Part shown: positions 16,437-24,712 of the stretch, piece after piece
Position numbering within the stretch: position 1 is the stretch's first letter
How the letters are laid out: the number at the start of each line of letters is the position of its first letter
Assembly (NCBI GenBank): GCA_017462125.1
Contig: JAFTRQ010000132.1
Coordinates: forward strand, 41,493 to 105,492
DNA from: Clostridia bacterium
Lineage (GTDB): Bacteria; Bacillota_A; Clostridia; Oscillospirales; CAG-272
Direction: 5' to 3'
Length of the DNA: 64,000 bases
The notes under the pieces: model-generated
What the model saw: only the letters and a program-made list of their open reading frames with translations
What the model was told of the DNA's origin: nothing
Databases searched by the model: none
Position numbers and translations under genes: made by a program

Positions 16437-17369
16437 ATGAATCAAAAATATTTTGCAAGAATTGTCGCAATCATGCTACTGCTTTATGTGCAGTCGGTCG
16501 GCACAATGACCAGAAACTTCTATACATCGAAAGGTGCAGGTACTGAAGAAAAGCTTGGTATCAACTGCTATTCCAACATTCCCATAGACGGTCTTGGCAC
16601 CAACGTAATCATCCACGAGTTTGGACATAACCTCGGCTTGATGGATTACTATGACGTCAACCACAGCGGCATTGATGCCGTCGGAAAATTCGATATGCAG
16701 TCTCAGAACGTTGGCGACTGGAACCCCTATTCCAAGTATTCCGTTGGTTGGATCACCCCCGAGGTGGTAACCGGCCTTGAATCGGGCGAGAGCATAGAGA
16801 TCGAGATCGGCGCATTTGCCGATACCGGTGACGCCATCGTGATCCCCGGTGCTCAAAGCGAATATAACGGCACCCCCTTCGGCGAATACATCTTGATCGA
16901 CCTGTTTACCGACCACGGATTAAACGAGGCGGATGCCGAGAGCTTTGGTCTTAAAGATGCCCTTGGTATTAGAATTTATCACGTCAATTCCGTTATGGAG
17001 GGACGCGTGCTCTCCCTCAATGGATACGAGCTTCAGGACAGCGATATCCGCGAAGGCGATGAGGTATACCCCATCGGTACAATCAATAAGGGCAACACCT
17101 ATAGCGGCATCGGCTCGTATCACTTAGAGCTGATCCAAGCGGGCGGAAACAATACCTTTACAGATCTTTCCAATATGGCCGAGCTCTACACCTTCCTCCG
17201 ACAGGACGATCTCTTTGTCGAGGGCGACGTCTTTGACGCGGCAGAATACACCGAGTTCTTCTACAACGGCTTGCTGGATGACCGCACCGACTTCGGATAC
17301 GTGATCGAGACCGTGTCGATCACCGAGGGAGATGCTCCCACCGCTACCGTTCGCATTACGAGAAAGTAA
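16437..17369 (+). CDS. M6-family (immune inhibitor A-like) metalloprotease, internally shortened
   Basis: 310 residues. The zinc motif HEFGHNLGLMD is at 60-70 (H60, E61, H64, D70), followed by DYYD and the CBM-like C-terminal region of M6 proteases. Intact members have a propeptide and several hundred residues before the HExxH. Here a hydrophobic leader (about 6-20) runs within 30 residues into the middle of the catalytic domain. An in-frame deletion is the simplest reading, with a good promoter and start left in place. Possibly inactive or cell-bound; there is no clear signal-peptidase site. Confidence 0.7.
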   Translation: MNQKYFARIVAIMLLLYVQSVGTMTRNFYTSKGAGTEEKLGINCYSNIPIDGLGTNVIIHEFGHNLGLMDYYDVNHSGIDAVGKFDMQSQNVGDWNPYSKYSVGWITPEVVTGLESGESIEIEIGAFADTGDAIVIPGAQSEYNGTPFGEYILIDLFTDHGLNEADAESFGLKDALGIRIYHVNSVMEGRVLSLNGYELQDSDIREGDEVYPIGTINKGNTYSGIGSYHLELIQAGGNNTFTDLSNMAELYTFLRQDDLFVEGDVFDAAEYTEFFYNGLLDDRTDFGYVIETVSITEGDAPTATVRITRK

Positions 17370-17381
17370 AACAAAAAACAA

Positions 17382-17447
17382 GGGCTGAATCCTCCCGATT
17401 CAGCCCGATGCAAAACCCAAGGTCGCTCTTTGACCTTGGGTTTTTAT
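17382..17447. terminator. Double terminator between convergent genes
   Basis: First hairpin GGGCTGAATC/GATTCAGCCC (17382-17406), second AACCCAAGGTC/GACCTTGGGTT (about 17414-17442) with a T run. They separate the M6 gene (+) from the YwaF-like gene (-). Confidence 0.85.
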
Positions 17448-17450
17448 TGT

Positions 17451-18197
17451 TTAAGCATTTTCTACTTGTTTTTTCTTTTTCGTTTTTGCGGCAAGCTCCC
17501 ACGGCAGATACAGCACTGCCATCAAGGGAATCAGGATCACAGGGATACCCAGCAGATGATTGCCCCAGAGCTGCTCGAAAATATAAAGCGGATTTCCCTT
17601 GTCGGCTTTCATCAAAAACATATAGTTTGTGTCAGCGATCAGATTGAAGATATAGACAGGAATCGCCATACACAAAAGAAGCAGAAGCGATCGCCAGAGA
17701 TATTTGACCCGAGGCTTGATCTCCCCCGCAACGGTCAGCATAATGGGATAGAGTGCAAGAAGGATATGTACCGTGAAGGAGTGCCAATGCATAAAATTGG
17801 CAAATGGCAGCTTGGTCCACGTGGGAAACAGAAGTGCCAGAATCGCCGCAGGAATGCAAATGCAGTAAAGAAAATTGTTAAGCGTCTTCGAGGGCTTGAA
17901 AACGTGGATCGCAATCAGAAAAATATTGATACTGCAAAGCTGAACGGGAAGATAATTCTTCGTGTAGCGTCCCACCGCCACAAGAACGACCACCTTCAAT
18001 ATTTCATCAAGCAGAATCAGAGATGCCACCGTAAAGCGAAAGCGGCGGCGACCAACCTCTCCGCATTTTCTGTAGAAATAGCAGCAGGCTGCCACGATCA
18101 CAACGAATGCGATCAACCAACCGATATGTGTGGGGCTGTAATGGGAAAATCCGTGTCCCTTTTCGATCGAGCCCGTAGTTTCAAAAAAGTACTCCAA
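17451..18197 (-). CDS. YwaF-like integral membrane protein (TIGR02206/TMEM164 family)
   Basis: About 248 residues and seven predicted membrane helices. The pattern SPTHIGWLI near the start, QLCSINIF, and the FMHWHSF plus NHLLG blocks are those of TIGR02206 proteins, of unknown function in bacteria. The TTG at 18197 (LEYFFETTG) is chosen because GGAGG lies five bases upstream and family members begin there. A GTG at 18278 with GGGAGG is an alternative. Monocistronic and convergent with the M6 gene. Confidence 0.75.
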   Translation of the reverse strand: MEYFFETTGSIEKGHGFSHYSPTHIGWLIAFVVIVAACCYFYRKCGEVGRRRFRFTVASLILLDEILKVVVLVAVGRYTKNYLPVQLCSINIFLIAIHVFKPSKTLNNFLYCICIPAAILALLFPTWTKLPFANFMHWHSFTVHILLALYPIMLTVAGEIKPRVKYLWRSLLLLLCMAIPVYIFNLIADTNYMFLMKADKGNPLYIFEQLWGNHLLGIPVILIPLMAVLYLPWELAAKTKKKKQVENA

Positions 18198-18470
18198 GTG
18201 AACCTCCAGCGTCGTTAGTCTGCCAACGTTCGAATCTCCGCAAAAATTCGACAAGCATCGTTCCTCTAATGGTAACACGAAAACCTCCCACCGTCAACAA
18301 TACAGCGGGAGATTTAAGAATATTTAAGAATTATGATGTTTTGTTTTCTTAACTTTTGCGAATCTCGCGCGCGATTTTGTTAAGTTTTCTTATCTTTTTG
18401 TAAAAATGCATTCCGAAAAATCGGTAAATTTGGCATAATAACCTTCCGCATATTAAAAATTTCAAAAATC

Positions 18471-18501
18471 TTACCCAAAATGCAAGCTTTTATGGTATAA
18501 T
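18471..18501 (+). promoter_or_regulatory. Probable promoter of the MBL gene
   Basis: Exact TATAAT (18496-18501) with only a weak -35 (TTACCC, 19 bases upstream). It would give a leader of about 208 bases that consists mainly of repeat copy A. The gap 18279-18470 shows only AT-rich sequence. Confidence 0.5.
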
Positions 18502-18550
18502 TATAGTATCAAAATGCGGATTGTCAATCCAAAACCACGAAAAGAGGCAT

Positions 18551-18716
18551 AGCGTGAAAGTTACTTCCAACTGTTAGCGGAATCATCTTTTTCACGCGCG
18601 AATTTTGCCTTGTCGGCAAAATTCATCGATCATTATTGTGCTGCCGCGTAGAGGTTCCTTGAAACGAATGAAGTGAGTTTTTGGGGTTCCCGTAGGGCGG
18701 CAGAATGGAGATTAAT
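18551..18716 (+). repeat. Structured leader repeat, copy A
   Basis: Three hairpins in order: GCGTGAAA/TTTCACGC (18552-18559 with 18590-18597); a perfect 10-base stem GAATTTTGCC/GGCAAAATTC (18600-18624); and CTGCCGC/GCGGCAG (18641-18647 with 18697-18703). The last arm is followed directly by AATGGAG, the ribosome binding site of the MBL gene. Nearly identical to copy B (20126-20292, opposite strand), related to copy C (45479-45637) and partly to copy D (53584-53655). Confidence 0.8.
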
Positions 18717-19385
18717 ATGAAAAACATACACAAGTTGACTGCCGTTAAATACGGCGAGACCTACATTGACGAAGGGATGGCATACCGTGGCGGCGACAGG
18801 ACGAAGCGGGTGCCTATCTCACTGATCGTCTATCTCATCGAAACCGAAAGCAGAAAAATATTAGTGGATGCGGGGTGTGACACCATGCCCGGCTTCGAGC
18901 TGCGCAATTTCAGCTCCCCCGCCGAGGTTCTGCGCCGCGCGGGGATCGATCCGCTTACCATCACCGATGTGATATTGACCCACGCTCATCACGACCATGC
19001 CGAGGCGGCGCATTATTTCCGAAATGCCAACGTCTACATAGAAAAGAACGAGCTTGCGGCGGCGCGGTGCTATCTGGAAGGATTGCAGATCAAGCCCTTT
19101 GAGGAAGCAGTTGTTCTCGATGATTGCGTCCACGCAATCAAGATCGGAGGACATTCGTGGGGCTCCTGCGTGGTGGAATTCGACTACAAGAGCAAGAAAC
19201 ACGTCATTTGCGGCGACGAGTGCTACGTCAGACGGTGCCTTGATGAGAAAATCTGCACAGGTGCGTCGGTTTGCCCCGAAAAGAGCCTTGCGTTCGTCGA
19301 AAAATACGGCTCGGGCGACTATGTAACCCTGCTCTGTCACGACGGCGAGATACTGAAGGGACGAAACGGAGTTTTGGATTTTTAA
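18717..19385 (+). CDS. MBL-fold metallo-hydrolase (AHL-lactonase/glyoxalase II-like)
   Basis: 222 residues from the ATG at 18717, six bases after GGAG; the ATG at 18705 overlaps that site and is rejected. Metal motif HAHHDH (H89, H91, D93, H94), GHSWGS, CGDE and a terminal LLCHDGE histidine are present. It resembles the N-acyl homoserine lactonase/glyoxalase group; the substrate is unknown. Its leader is repeat copy A, and it is convergent with the PHP gene, which carries the same leader. Confidence 0.82.
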   Translation: MKNIHKLTAVKYGETYIDEGMAYRGGDRTKRVPISLIVYLIETESRKILVDAGCDTMPGFELRNFSSPAEVLRRAGIDPLTITDVILTHAHHDHAEAAHYFRNANVYIEKNELAAARCYLEGLQIKPFEEAVVLDDCVHAIKIGGHSWGSCVVEFDYKSKKHVICGDECYVRRCLDEKICTGASVCPEKSLAFVEKYGSGDYVTLLCHDGEILKGRNGVLDF

Positions 19386-19412
19386 TAAAAAAGCCGCTTT
19401 CGCGGCTTTTTT
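19386..19412. terminator. Bidirectional terminator
   Basis: AAAAAAGCCGC, loop TTTC, GCGGCTTTTTT, between the convergent MBL and PHP genes. Confidence 0.9.
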
Positions 19413-19417
19413 ATTCT

Positions 19418-20125
19418 TTATTGCAAAATCGTAACGCTTCCGTCCTCTGCTCTTCGCGCAAAGGGCTTTACCTCGCCGCACTTTACACGGTCGATAAAAT
19501 CCTGTACGCTCTCAAGGGGCGCATCTGTCGCCATGCCGCCAAAAAGCTTTTGTGAGCCTCCTTGATGGTTGTCACTTCCAGCAAAGGGAATCAGTCCGTA
19601 ATTCTCGCAATACTGCTCGGCAAGCCTATTCTCAAAGTCACTTCTGTTGGCATTGTAGATCTCCACGCCGTGGATGTGGCGAGGATAGAGTCTGATATGG
19701 TCGATATACGCCGCCTCGCGATATGGGTGTGCCTGAATGATCAGCGCACCTTCTTCCATCAGCGTGCGAAGCAGTTGGCTTTTGGGAAGCTTATGCATAT
19801 CGTGGTGGGCGAGACACCACTCCTTATCAATGCCGTAGACCAGAAAATCGGTGCCGCCGTATGACATTTCAATACCCAAAAACACGTCAAGTCCGATCTC
19901 GTTGCCAATGAGCTTTCCCTGCTCATACGCGCTGAAATAGTATTTAATACGCTCCTCATAAGGAAGCTGACGCGCCTCAAGATTCAGATTTCCGTCGATA
20001 AAATGATCGGTCATAAACACACCGGCATATCCTGCGCTCTTGTAATATTCAAGTGTCTCTCTCACACCCTTGACAGCACATTGACTAACCGGTGAGGTGT
20101 GGAGATGCGTTTCGTACAAATACAT
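19418..20125 (-). CDS. PHP-domain phosphoesterase
   Basis: 235 residues from the ATG at 20125, with GGAG seven bases upstream. PHP metal motifs: ETHLHTS (H7, H9), MTDHF, GIEMSY, IIQAHPYR and a late AGSDNHQ. The family includes histidinol-phosphate phosphatase-like and nucleotide phosphoesterases. It lies 180 bases downstream of the nitrilase-GDPD gene on the same strand, separated by repeat copy B, and is probably co-transcribed with it. Confidence 0.85.
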   Translation of the reverse strand: MYLYETHLHTSPVSQCAVKGVRETLEYYKSAGYAGVFMTDHFIDGNLNLEARQLPYEERIKYYFSAYEQGKLIGNEIGLDVFLGIEMSYGGTDFLVYGIDKEWCLAHHDMHKLPKSQLLRTLMEEGALIIQAHPYREAAYIDHIRLYPRHIHGVEIYNANRSDFENRLAEQYCENYGLIPFAGSDNHQGGSQKLFGGMATDAPLESVQDFIDRVKCGEVKPFARRAEDGSVTILQ

Positions 20126-20292
20126 TTTAATCTCCATTCTGCCGCCCTACGGGAACCCCCAAAACTCACTTCGTTCGTTTCGGGGAACCCCTACGCGGCA
20201 GCACAAATAATGATCGATGAATTTTGCCGACAAGGCAAAATTCGCGCGTGAAAAAGATGATTCCGCTAACAGTTGGAAGTAACTTTCACGCT
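20126..20292 (-). repeat. Structured leader repeat, copy B
   Basis: Nearly identical to copy A but on the opposite strand, with the same three hairpins and the same GGAG-to-ATG junction. It starts about 12 bases after the nitrilase-GDPD stop, so it is intercistronic. With copy A it makes inverted repeats of about 165 bases around the MBL-PHP pair. Confidence 0.8.
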
Positions 20293-20304
20293 ACTTTCCT
20301 CTTT

Positions 20305-21912
20305 TTAAAAATCCAATCCCGACTTAACGTACTGAAAATCATTGGTCAGCACGCAATCAACACCCATATCAAGAACCCATTTCGCGTCGCTTGGCTTATC
20401 CGCCTGACAGAAATTGACCTTGATACCGTTTTCATGGCAACGGTCGATCATTGACTTATCGTAAGGATACCAGCAAACAAGCTGTATCTTGTCAAAGCCG
20501 TATTTGATTGCAAGGTCGATCATTTCGGCGTTGCTTCGTCCCGCGCCCTGACAGTATCCGGAATTGGGCAACAGCTTTCTCATTTCGATGAGCGCCTCGC
20601 TGTTGACCGACATAAAATAGACGTGCCTTTCACAATCGTATTTGCGGATAAGTGCGGCGATCTTCTCAAAATAGGGCTCTGCTTGTCCAACGTCCCAGAT
20701 CTTGACGTGGATGTTCATAATGACCCTGCCTGCAAGCTTCTGCAAAATTTCTTCAAAGGTAGGAATGCGCAAGTCCTTGTATTTTTCACCGAATTTCACA
20801 CCGAAATCGAGCTTTTTCAGCTCCGCAAGGGTATGCTCCCACACGTTACCGTGACCGTCGGAAACTCGCTCAAGATTAGGATCGTGAGCCGTCACAATCT
20901 CGCCGTCAGCAGTAGCCCAAAGGTCAAATTCGATCTCCTGCGCTCCCATAGCCACCGCCGCGCCGAAGGCGGGCATAGTATTCTCGGGAGCGACGGTATT
21001 GAAGCCTCGGTGAGCGCAAAGGCGCGGATAAGGCATATACTTATCGAAAGGAACCACACTTGCTCCGCCGTTGCGGTAGAGCCAGGGGCGTCTTCCCTCC
21101 TCGATGTATTCATAGTGAGATTTTTGCGCCCCCTTATATCCCGCCGCCTTATAGTACTTTGCGTGAGGGTCGATGTCGGCGAATGCCACTCCGATCTCGC
21201 TCTTCATATCAACAAGAACGTCACCATTTGGGGCGATGATGCAACTACAACCGCAGATCTTCGACTCAAGTCCCAGAGAGACCGACGAGCGGATCAGGTA
21301 TGCGTTGGTATTGTAGCACAAAAAGCGATTGATGATAGAAAGTGCCTCGTGTGTATCGGTTCTCTGATGAGAGCAACCGATGATCACATCGATATTTTGC
21401 CTTGCGAGGGGCGCGAAATTTTCGTAAAAATAGAAATCGTAGCAGGTCATAAAGCCGAAGCGGATGCCCTCGATCTCGATAACGTCGGGCTGACGGAATT
21501 CGTAGCTATAGCTGACGTCCAGCTCGTTGCCACCCTCTTTCTCTGTCTTGACCTCGCTGGGTGCGGGATGCGCCTTATAGTATTTGCCTACGAAGTTGCC
21601 CTCGCGGTCGATAGCGTAGGTGGTATTGCGGTAGCCCGTCGGTGTTTTATCGGCGGCATTGACGAAAACGATGGCATGGCAACGCTTCGCCGCCTCCTGC
21701 GCCCTCATTTTAACAAGCTCATTGTACTTCTCAACCGCCGCGTGAAAGCTCTCCTTGCTACGGCAATCAGCGGGCACGTCGCTGTACTCGGGCAGGACGA
21801 TCAGATCGGCATCCTCACCGATGGAATCAAGATGTGCCAGCATATCGCTCATACAAAGCTCGATGTCGGATTCCTTGAAGGAATAATAGGGCTGAATAAT
21901 GTATGTCTTCAT
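20305..21912 (-). CDS. Fusion of carbon-nitrogen hydrolase and glycerophosphodiester phosphodiesterase
   Basis: 535 residues from the ATG at 21912 (GGAG upstream). Residues 1-290 are a nitrilase/amidase domain with the full triad: E42 (LPEYSD), K113 (YYKAHP), C157 (FMTCYDF). Residues 295-535 are a GDPD barrel with AHRGF (H301), PENT (E310), EFD (E328, D330) and AHDPNLE (H343). The segment that usually supplies a glutamate (NIExK) reads NIHVK, with H402 in place of E. No signal peptide. The fusion suggests hydrolysis of both an amide and a phosphodiester in one substrate, possibly a lipid head group; that is inference. Confidence 0.82.
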   Translation of the reverse strand: MKTYIIQPYYSFKESDIELCMSDMLAHLDSIGEDADLIVLPEYSDVPADCRSKESFHAAVEKYNELVKMRAQEAAKRCHAIVFVNAADKTPTGYRNTTYAIDREGNFVGKYYKAHPAPSEVKTEKEGGNELDVSYSYEFRQPDVIEIEGIRFGFMTCYDFYFYENFAPLARQNIDVIIGCSHQRTDTHEALSIINRFLCYNTNAYLIRSSVSLGLESKICGCSCIIAPNGDVLVDMKSEIGVAFADIDPHAKYYKAAGYKGAQKSHYEYIEEGRRPWLYRNGGASVVPFDKYMPYPRLCAHRGFNTVAPENTMPAFGAAVAMGAQEIEFDLWATADGEIVTAHDPNLERVSDGHGNVWEHTLAELKKLDFGVKFGEKYKDLRIPTFEEILQKLAGRVIMNIHVKIWDVGQAEPYFEKIAALIRKYDCERHVYFMSVNSEALIEMRKLLPNSGYCQGAGRSNAEMIDLAIKYGFDKIQLVCWYPYDKSMIDRCHENGIKVNFCQADKPSDAKWVLDMGVDCVLTNDFQYVKSGLDF

Positions 21913-21953
21913 TATGATCTCCAATCAATTCATTATAATGTTAATAATTCCAC

Positions 21954-21982
21954 TTGATTTTTTGCATTCAATGTATTATAAT
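21954..21982 (+). promoter_or_regulatory. Promoter of the isomerase at 22040
   Basis: TTGATT (21954-21959), 17 bases, TATAAT (21977-21982). A minus-strand -10 (TATAAT, 21937-21932) for the nitrilase-GDPD gene lies nearby without a good -35. Confidence 0.7.
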
Positions 21983-22039
21983 TATATCACAAGAACATCA
22001 ACTTGTAAAGCCTGAATATGTGAAAAAGGTGGTATTCAT

Positions 22040-22792
22040 ATGAGACTATGTGTAGCTATCCCCTGCTTTTTCGGGGGCAGTAATTTTTGCGAGGCGATCC
22101 GAAAGGTCGCCACTCTCGGCTACGATGCCGTAGAAACTTACAATTGGAAGGCCCTTGATCTTGATGCCGTCCGCAAAACGCTTGACGAGACAGGCGTTGA
22201 GCTTTTGAGTATTTGTACCACCGAATTCAATCTGACCGATCCCGCATTTCGCGAGAAATGGGTCGAAGGCATCCGTGAAAGCTGTATTGCCGCAAAGAAG
22301 CTTGGAGTCAAGAAGCTGATCACTCAGGTTGGCAAGGATACGGGCAGACCGAGAGAGGAACAGCACGCGTCGATCGTCGAAGGTCTTCGCGCAGGTGCTC
22401 CGATCCTTGAAGAATACGGCATCACGGTTATGATCGAGCCTCTGAACACTCTTGTCAACCATCCCGGTTACTATCTTTGGTCGGCGGTGGAGGCATTTGA
22501 AATCGTCAAAGAGGTAAACAGCCCTTGCGTCAAGGTGATTTTTGACATCTACCATCAGCAGGTGATGGAGGGCAACATTATCCCCAACATCGTAAACAAT
22601 CTTGATCTGATCGCCCACCTCCACGGTGCAGGACACCCCGGCCGTAACGAGATGCAGTATGGCGAGAGCGACTACCGCGTCATTCTTGCGGCAGTTGATA
22701 AAGCAGGCTATACAGGTGCTATCGGATTGGAATATAGACCTCTCCTCGATCCTATTGAAAGTCTGAAGGAAGCGAAAAGGATCTATGGATAA
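22040..22792 (+). CDS. Hydroxypyruvate isomerase-like sugar isomerase/epimerase (AP endonuclease 2 barrel)
   Basis: 250 residues, a TIM barrel of the xylose-isomerase-like superfamily. Metal-binding acidic residues occur in MIEPLNT, FDIYHQQ, the GHPGRNE segment and GLEYRP. The signature IEPLN...NHPGYYL and DIYHQQ...GN is that of hydroxypyruvate isomerases (Hyi), which interconvert hydroxypyruvate and tartronate semialdehyde; other ketose substrates are possible. Monocistronic, divergent from the nitrilase-GDPD gene. Confidence 0.83.
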   Translation: MRLCVAIPCFFGGSNFCEAIRKVATLGYDAVETYNWKALDLDAVRKTLDETGVELLSICTTEFNLTDPAFREKWVEGIRESCIAAKKLGVKKLITQVGKDTGRPREEQHASIVEGLRAGAPILEEYGITVMIEPLNTLVNHPGYYLWSAVEAFEIVKEVNSPCVKVIFDIYHQQVMEGNIIPNIVNNLDLIAHLHGAGHPGRNEMQYGESDYRVILAAVDKAGYTGAIGLEYRPLLDPIESLKEAKRIYG

Positions 22793-22825
22793 GAAAAGAA
22801 GCCGATACGTATCGGCTTCTTTTCT
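22792..22825. terminator. Bidirectional terminator
   Basis: A perfect inverted repeat with 17-base arms (AGAAAAGAAGCCGATAC and complement), ending in TTCTTTTCT, between the convergent genes 22040 and 22848. Confidence 0.85.
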
Positions 22826-22847
22826 GTATTCACCAAACCATAAGGGA

Positions 22848-24347
22848 TCAGAACACAAGGAACGCGCAGTTTCCTGCCGCGATCTCAAGCTCGCCCGCGC
22901 TCTGCTTCTCACCGCCAAGGCAAGGCAACTCGTCATTTTCGCCGAGAACCAAAGGTCTGCCGTTGAGGCACATTACTCTGCTACGGAGCTTACCGTCGCC
23001 CGAAAGCACGTATTTTTCGCAATCCGCAGGAAGGCTTACGGTGGTAGTCTCTTCACTGTTGTTGATGATCAAATAAACGTAACCGTCCTTACCGTCCTTA
23101 CGGGAATGGCAATAAACGTGCGCACCCTCGCGGATCTCTTCACCCGTAGCGTAGACGGTCTGACCCATCAATCTGTTCCAAAGGAGCACCGCAAAATAGT
23201 TGGGACGGGGGGTAAATACCTCGTGCTCAAGGAATCCGTACGCCGAGGAAGCGAGGGTGTTATGGAAGATGATACCGTCGGTAACGGTTGCAAACTCGCC
23301 AAGCTCGTTAAGCGTTCTCGGAACGTCGAGATAGGTGGGAGCCCATGTGTTTCCGCCACAGCCCGCGTCACCCGATTCGGTAACCCACATCTGTCCGCCG
23401 GGAACGTACTTATCACGTCTGTCGACATACTGTCTCGCGCAATCGGCGGCAACTGTAAGGTATTCCTCGCTGAGGCACTTCTCTACCGGCCAATGTCCGC
23501 CCATCGCCGCGCCGCGCTCGGAGATTCCGTTATAATAATGATAGCTGAACACGTCCATCTTCACCTTCTGATCACCGAGAAGCTCCTCGGTGGTTACCAT
23601 CTGAAGCGCAGACGCAATGCCGCCGCCAACGTTGTCACGTCCACCCATATTGATGTCGATATCACCTACCGTGCAAGGGCCTACAAAGAGGCACTCGGGA
23701 TAGTTTTCCTTCAGCCACGCGCCGAAAACATCGTGGTCGCGGGCGTGATCAGCCGCGGTGTAGCCATGGGGCAGACCCGACATCACCATCATATTGGGCT
23801 CGTTGGTAAACTCCGCTGCATTGATCGGCACACCGTACTCCTTGGAGAAGGAAAACAGCTTTTCGGCAAGTTCAAGAGGATAAGGCTCATCGGCGGTGTG
23901 AACACCGGGACAGTTGGTCATTGAAACGAGCAGCTTTGCGCCAATATCCTTGACGAAATCAAGCACGCCGATCCACTGCTCACGGGAGAGAATATTCTGA
24001 TATCCCTCGGGAGCCTTACCGTTGTATTTGTTTTCAAGGTCGTAATAGGTCTTGTTCGCCCAAGTGCCCGAAACGCGCACCCAAGCCGCGCCAAGATCCT
24101 TTGCAAGCTTACGGAGACGGGGATTATAGAGGTCAATGGGCTCGTACCACATCTGAAGCTTGCCCATATCTCTCCAATCGGAGATCATCGGAAATTCTTC
24201 GGTGCCGTCCACCTGCGCATCGGTATAGCGTGTCCAGAAGGTTCCACCCGTAACCTCGGTCATTTCCACGTTATAAGAAACCAATCTTTCGTCGATCTCA
24301 CGAAGTCTTTCAAGCTTTGAAAAGTCAAGATTCACAAATTGTGCCAT
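22848..24347 (-). CDS. GH79-like glycosidase (heparanase/beta-glucuronidase clan)
   Basis: 499 residues, cytoplasmic (no signal peptide). A clan GH-A barrel: the N-terminal WVRVSGTWANKTYYD strand matches heparanase-type GH79, acid/base E183 sits in EFTNEPN and nucleophile E324 in WVTESGD. A C-terminal beta-sandwich (about 400-499) follows as in GH79. Specificity for glucuronides is suggested by family only. Monocistronic with its own promoter at 24408. Confidence 0.75.
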   Translation of the reverse strand: MAQFVNLDFSKLERLREIDERLVSYNVEMTEVTGGTFWTRYTDAQVDGTEEFPMISDWRDMGKLQMWYEPIDLYNPRLRKLAKDLGAAWVRVSGTWANKTYYDLENKYNGKAPEGYQNILSREQWIGVLDFVKDIGAKLLVSMTNCPGVHTADEPYPLELAEKLFSFSKEYGVPINAAEFTNEPNMMVMSGLPHGYTAADHARDHDVFGAWLKENYPECLFVGPCTVGDIDINMGGRDNVGGGIASALQMVTTEELLGDQKVKMDVFSYHYYNGISERGAAMGGHWPVEKCLSEEYLTVAADCARQYVDRRDKYVPGGQMWVTESGDAGCGGNTWAPTYLDVPRTLNELGEFATVTDGIIFHNTLASSAYGFLEHEVFTPRPNYFAVLLWNRLMGQTVYATGEEIREGAHVYCHSRKDGKDGYVYLIINNSEETTTVSLPADCEKYVLSGDGKLRSRVMCLNGRPLVLGENDELPCLGGEKQSAGELEIAAGNCAFLVF

Positions 24348-24407
24348 ATTGATTCTCCCTCAAATTATTATTTGTTCAAAATCTTATACGTTTTGTTCAA
24401 CATTTTC

Positions 24408-24436
24408 ATTTTAACATACTTTTGCGTTTTTTTCAA
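24408..24436 (-). promoter_or_regulatory. Promoter of the GH79-like gene
   Basis: Minus-strand TTGAAA (24436-24431), 17 bases, TAAAAT (24413-24408). Just downstream, the motif TTTGTTCAA occurs twice in direct orientation 21 bases apart (24371 and 24392), a spacing of two helical turns that could be an operator. Confidence 0.7.
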
Positions 24437-24524
24437 GTGCTTTTTGTGATAAATTGACTAAAATCCATTTACAAATTAAGGAAAATGTGATAGAATACAG
24501 TTGTTAAGGATTCTTGTAAAACAG

Positions 24525-24700
24525 TTTCAAATTTTGATTTGTTGGTGAGTTGAGCGACATTCCAAATCGTAGGGCGGGGGTTTACTCCCGCCGTGACGAA
24601 CGATTAAAACCTATGTAGCGGCGGGAGCAAGCCCCCGCCCTGCGGTTTGAAAATAACGTTCATCCCTCACCGCTAAATCGCAATTTATCAAAACAAATCA
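24525..24700. repeat. MITE-like element, second copy
   Basis: 23-base arms at 24571-24593 and 24619-24641 (two mismatches), rich in G and C, within AT-rich ends that match those of the 478-740 element. It sits immediately before the ribosome binding site of the ceramidase-like gene. Confidence 0.6.
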
Positions 24701-24712
24701 AGGAGAACATCT

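Noticed and set aside
18551..20292. Insertion sequence with terminal inverted repeats
   Set aside because: The enclosed genes are metabolic hydrolases, not transposases, and single copies of the repeat occur elsewhere before other genes.
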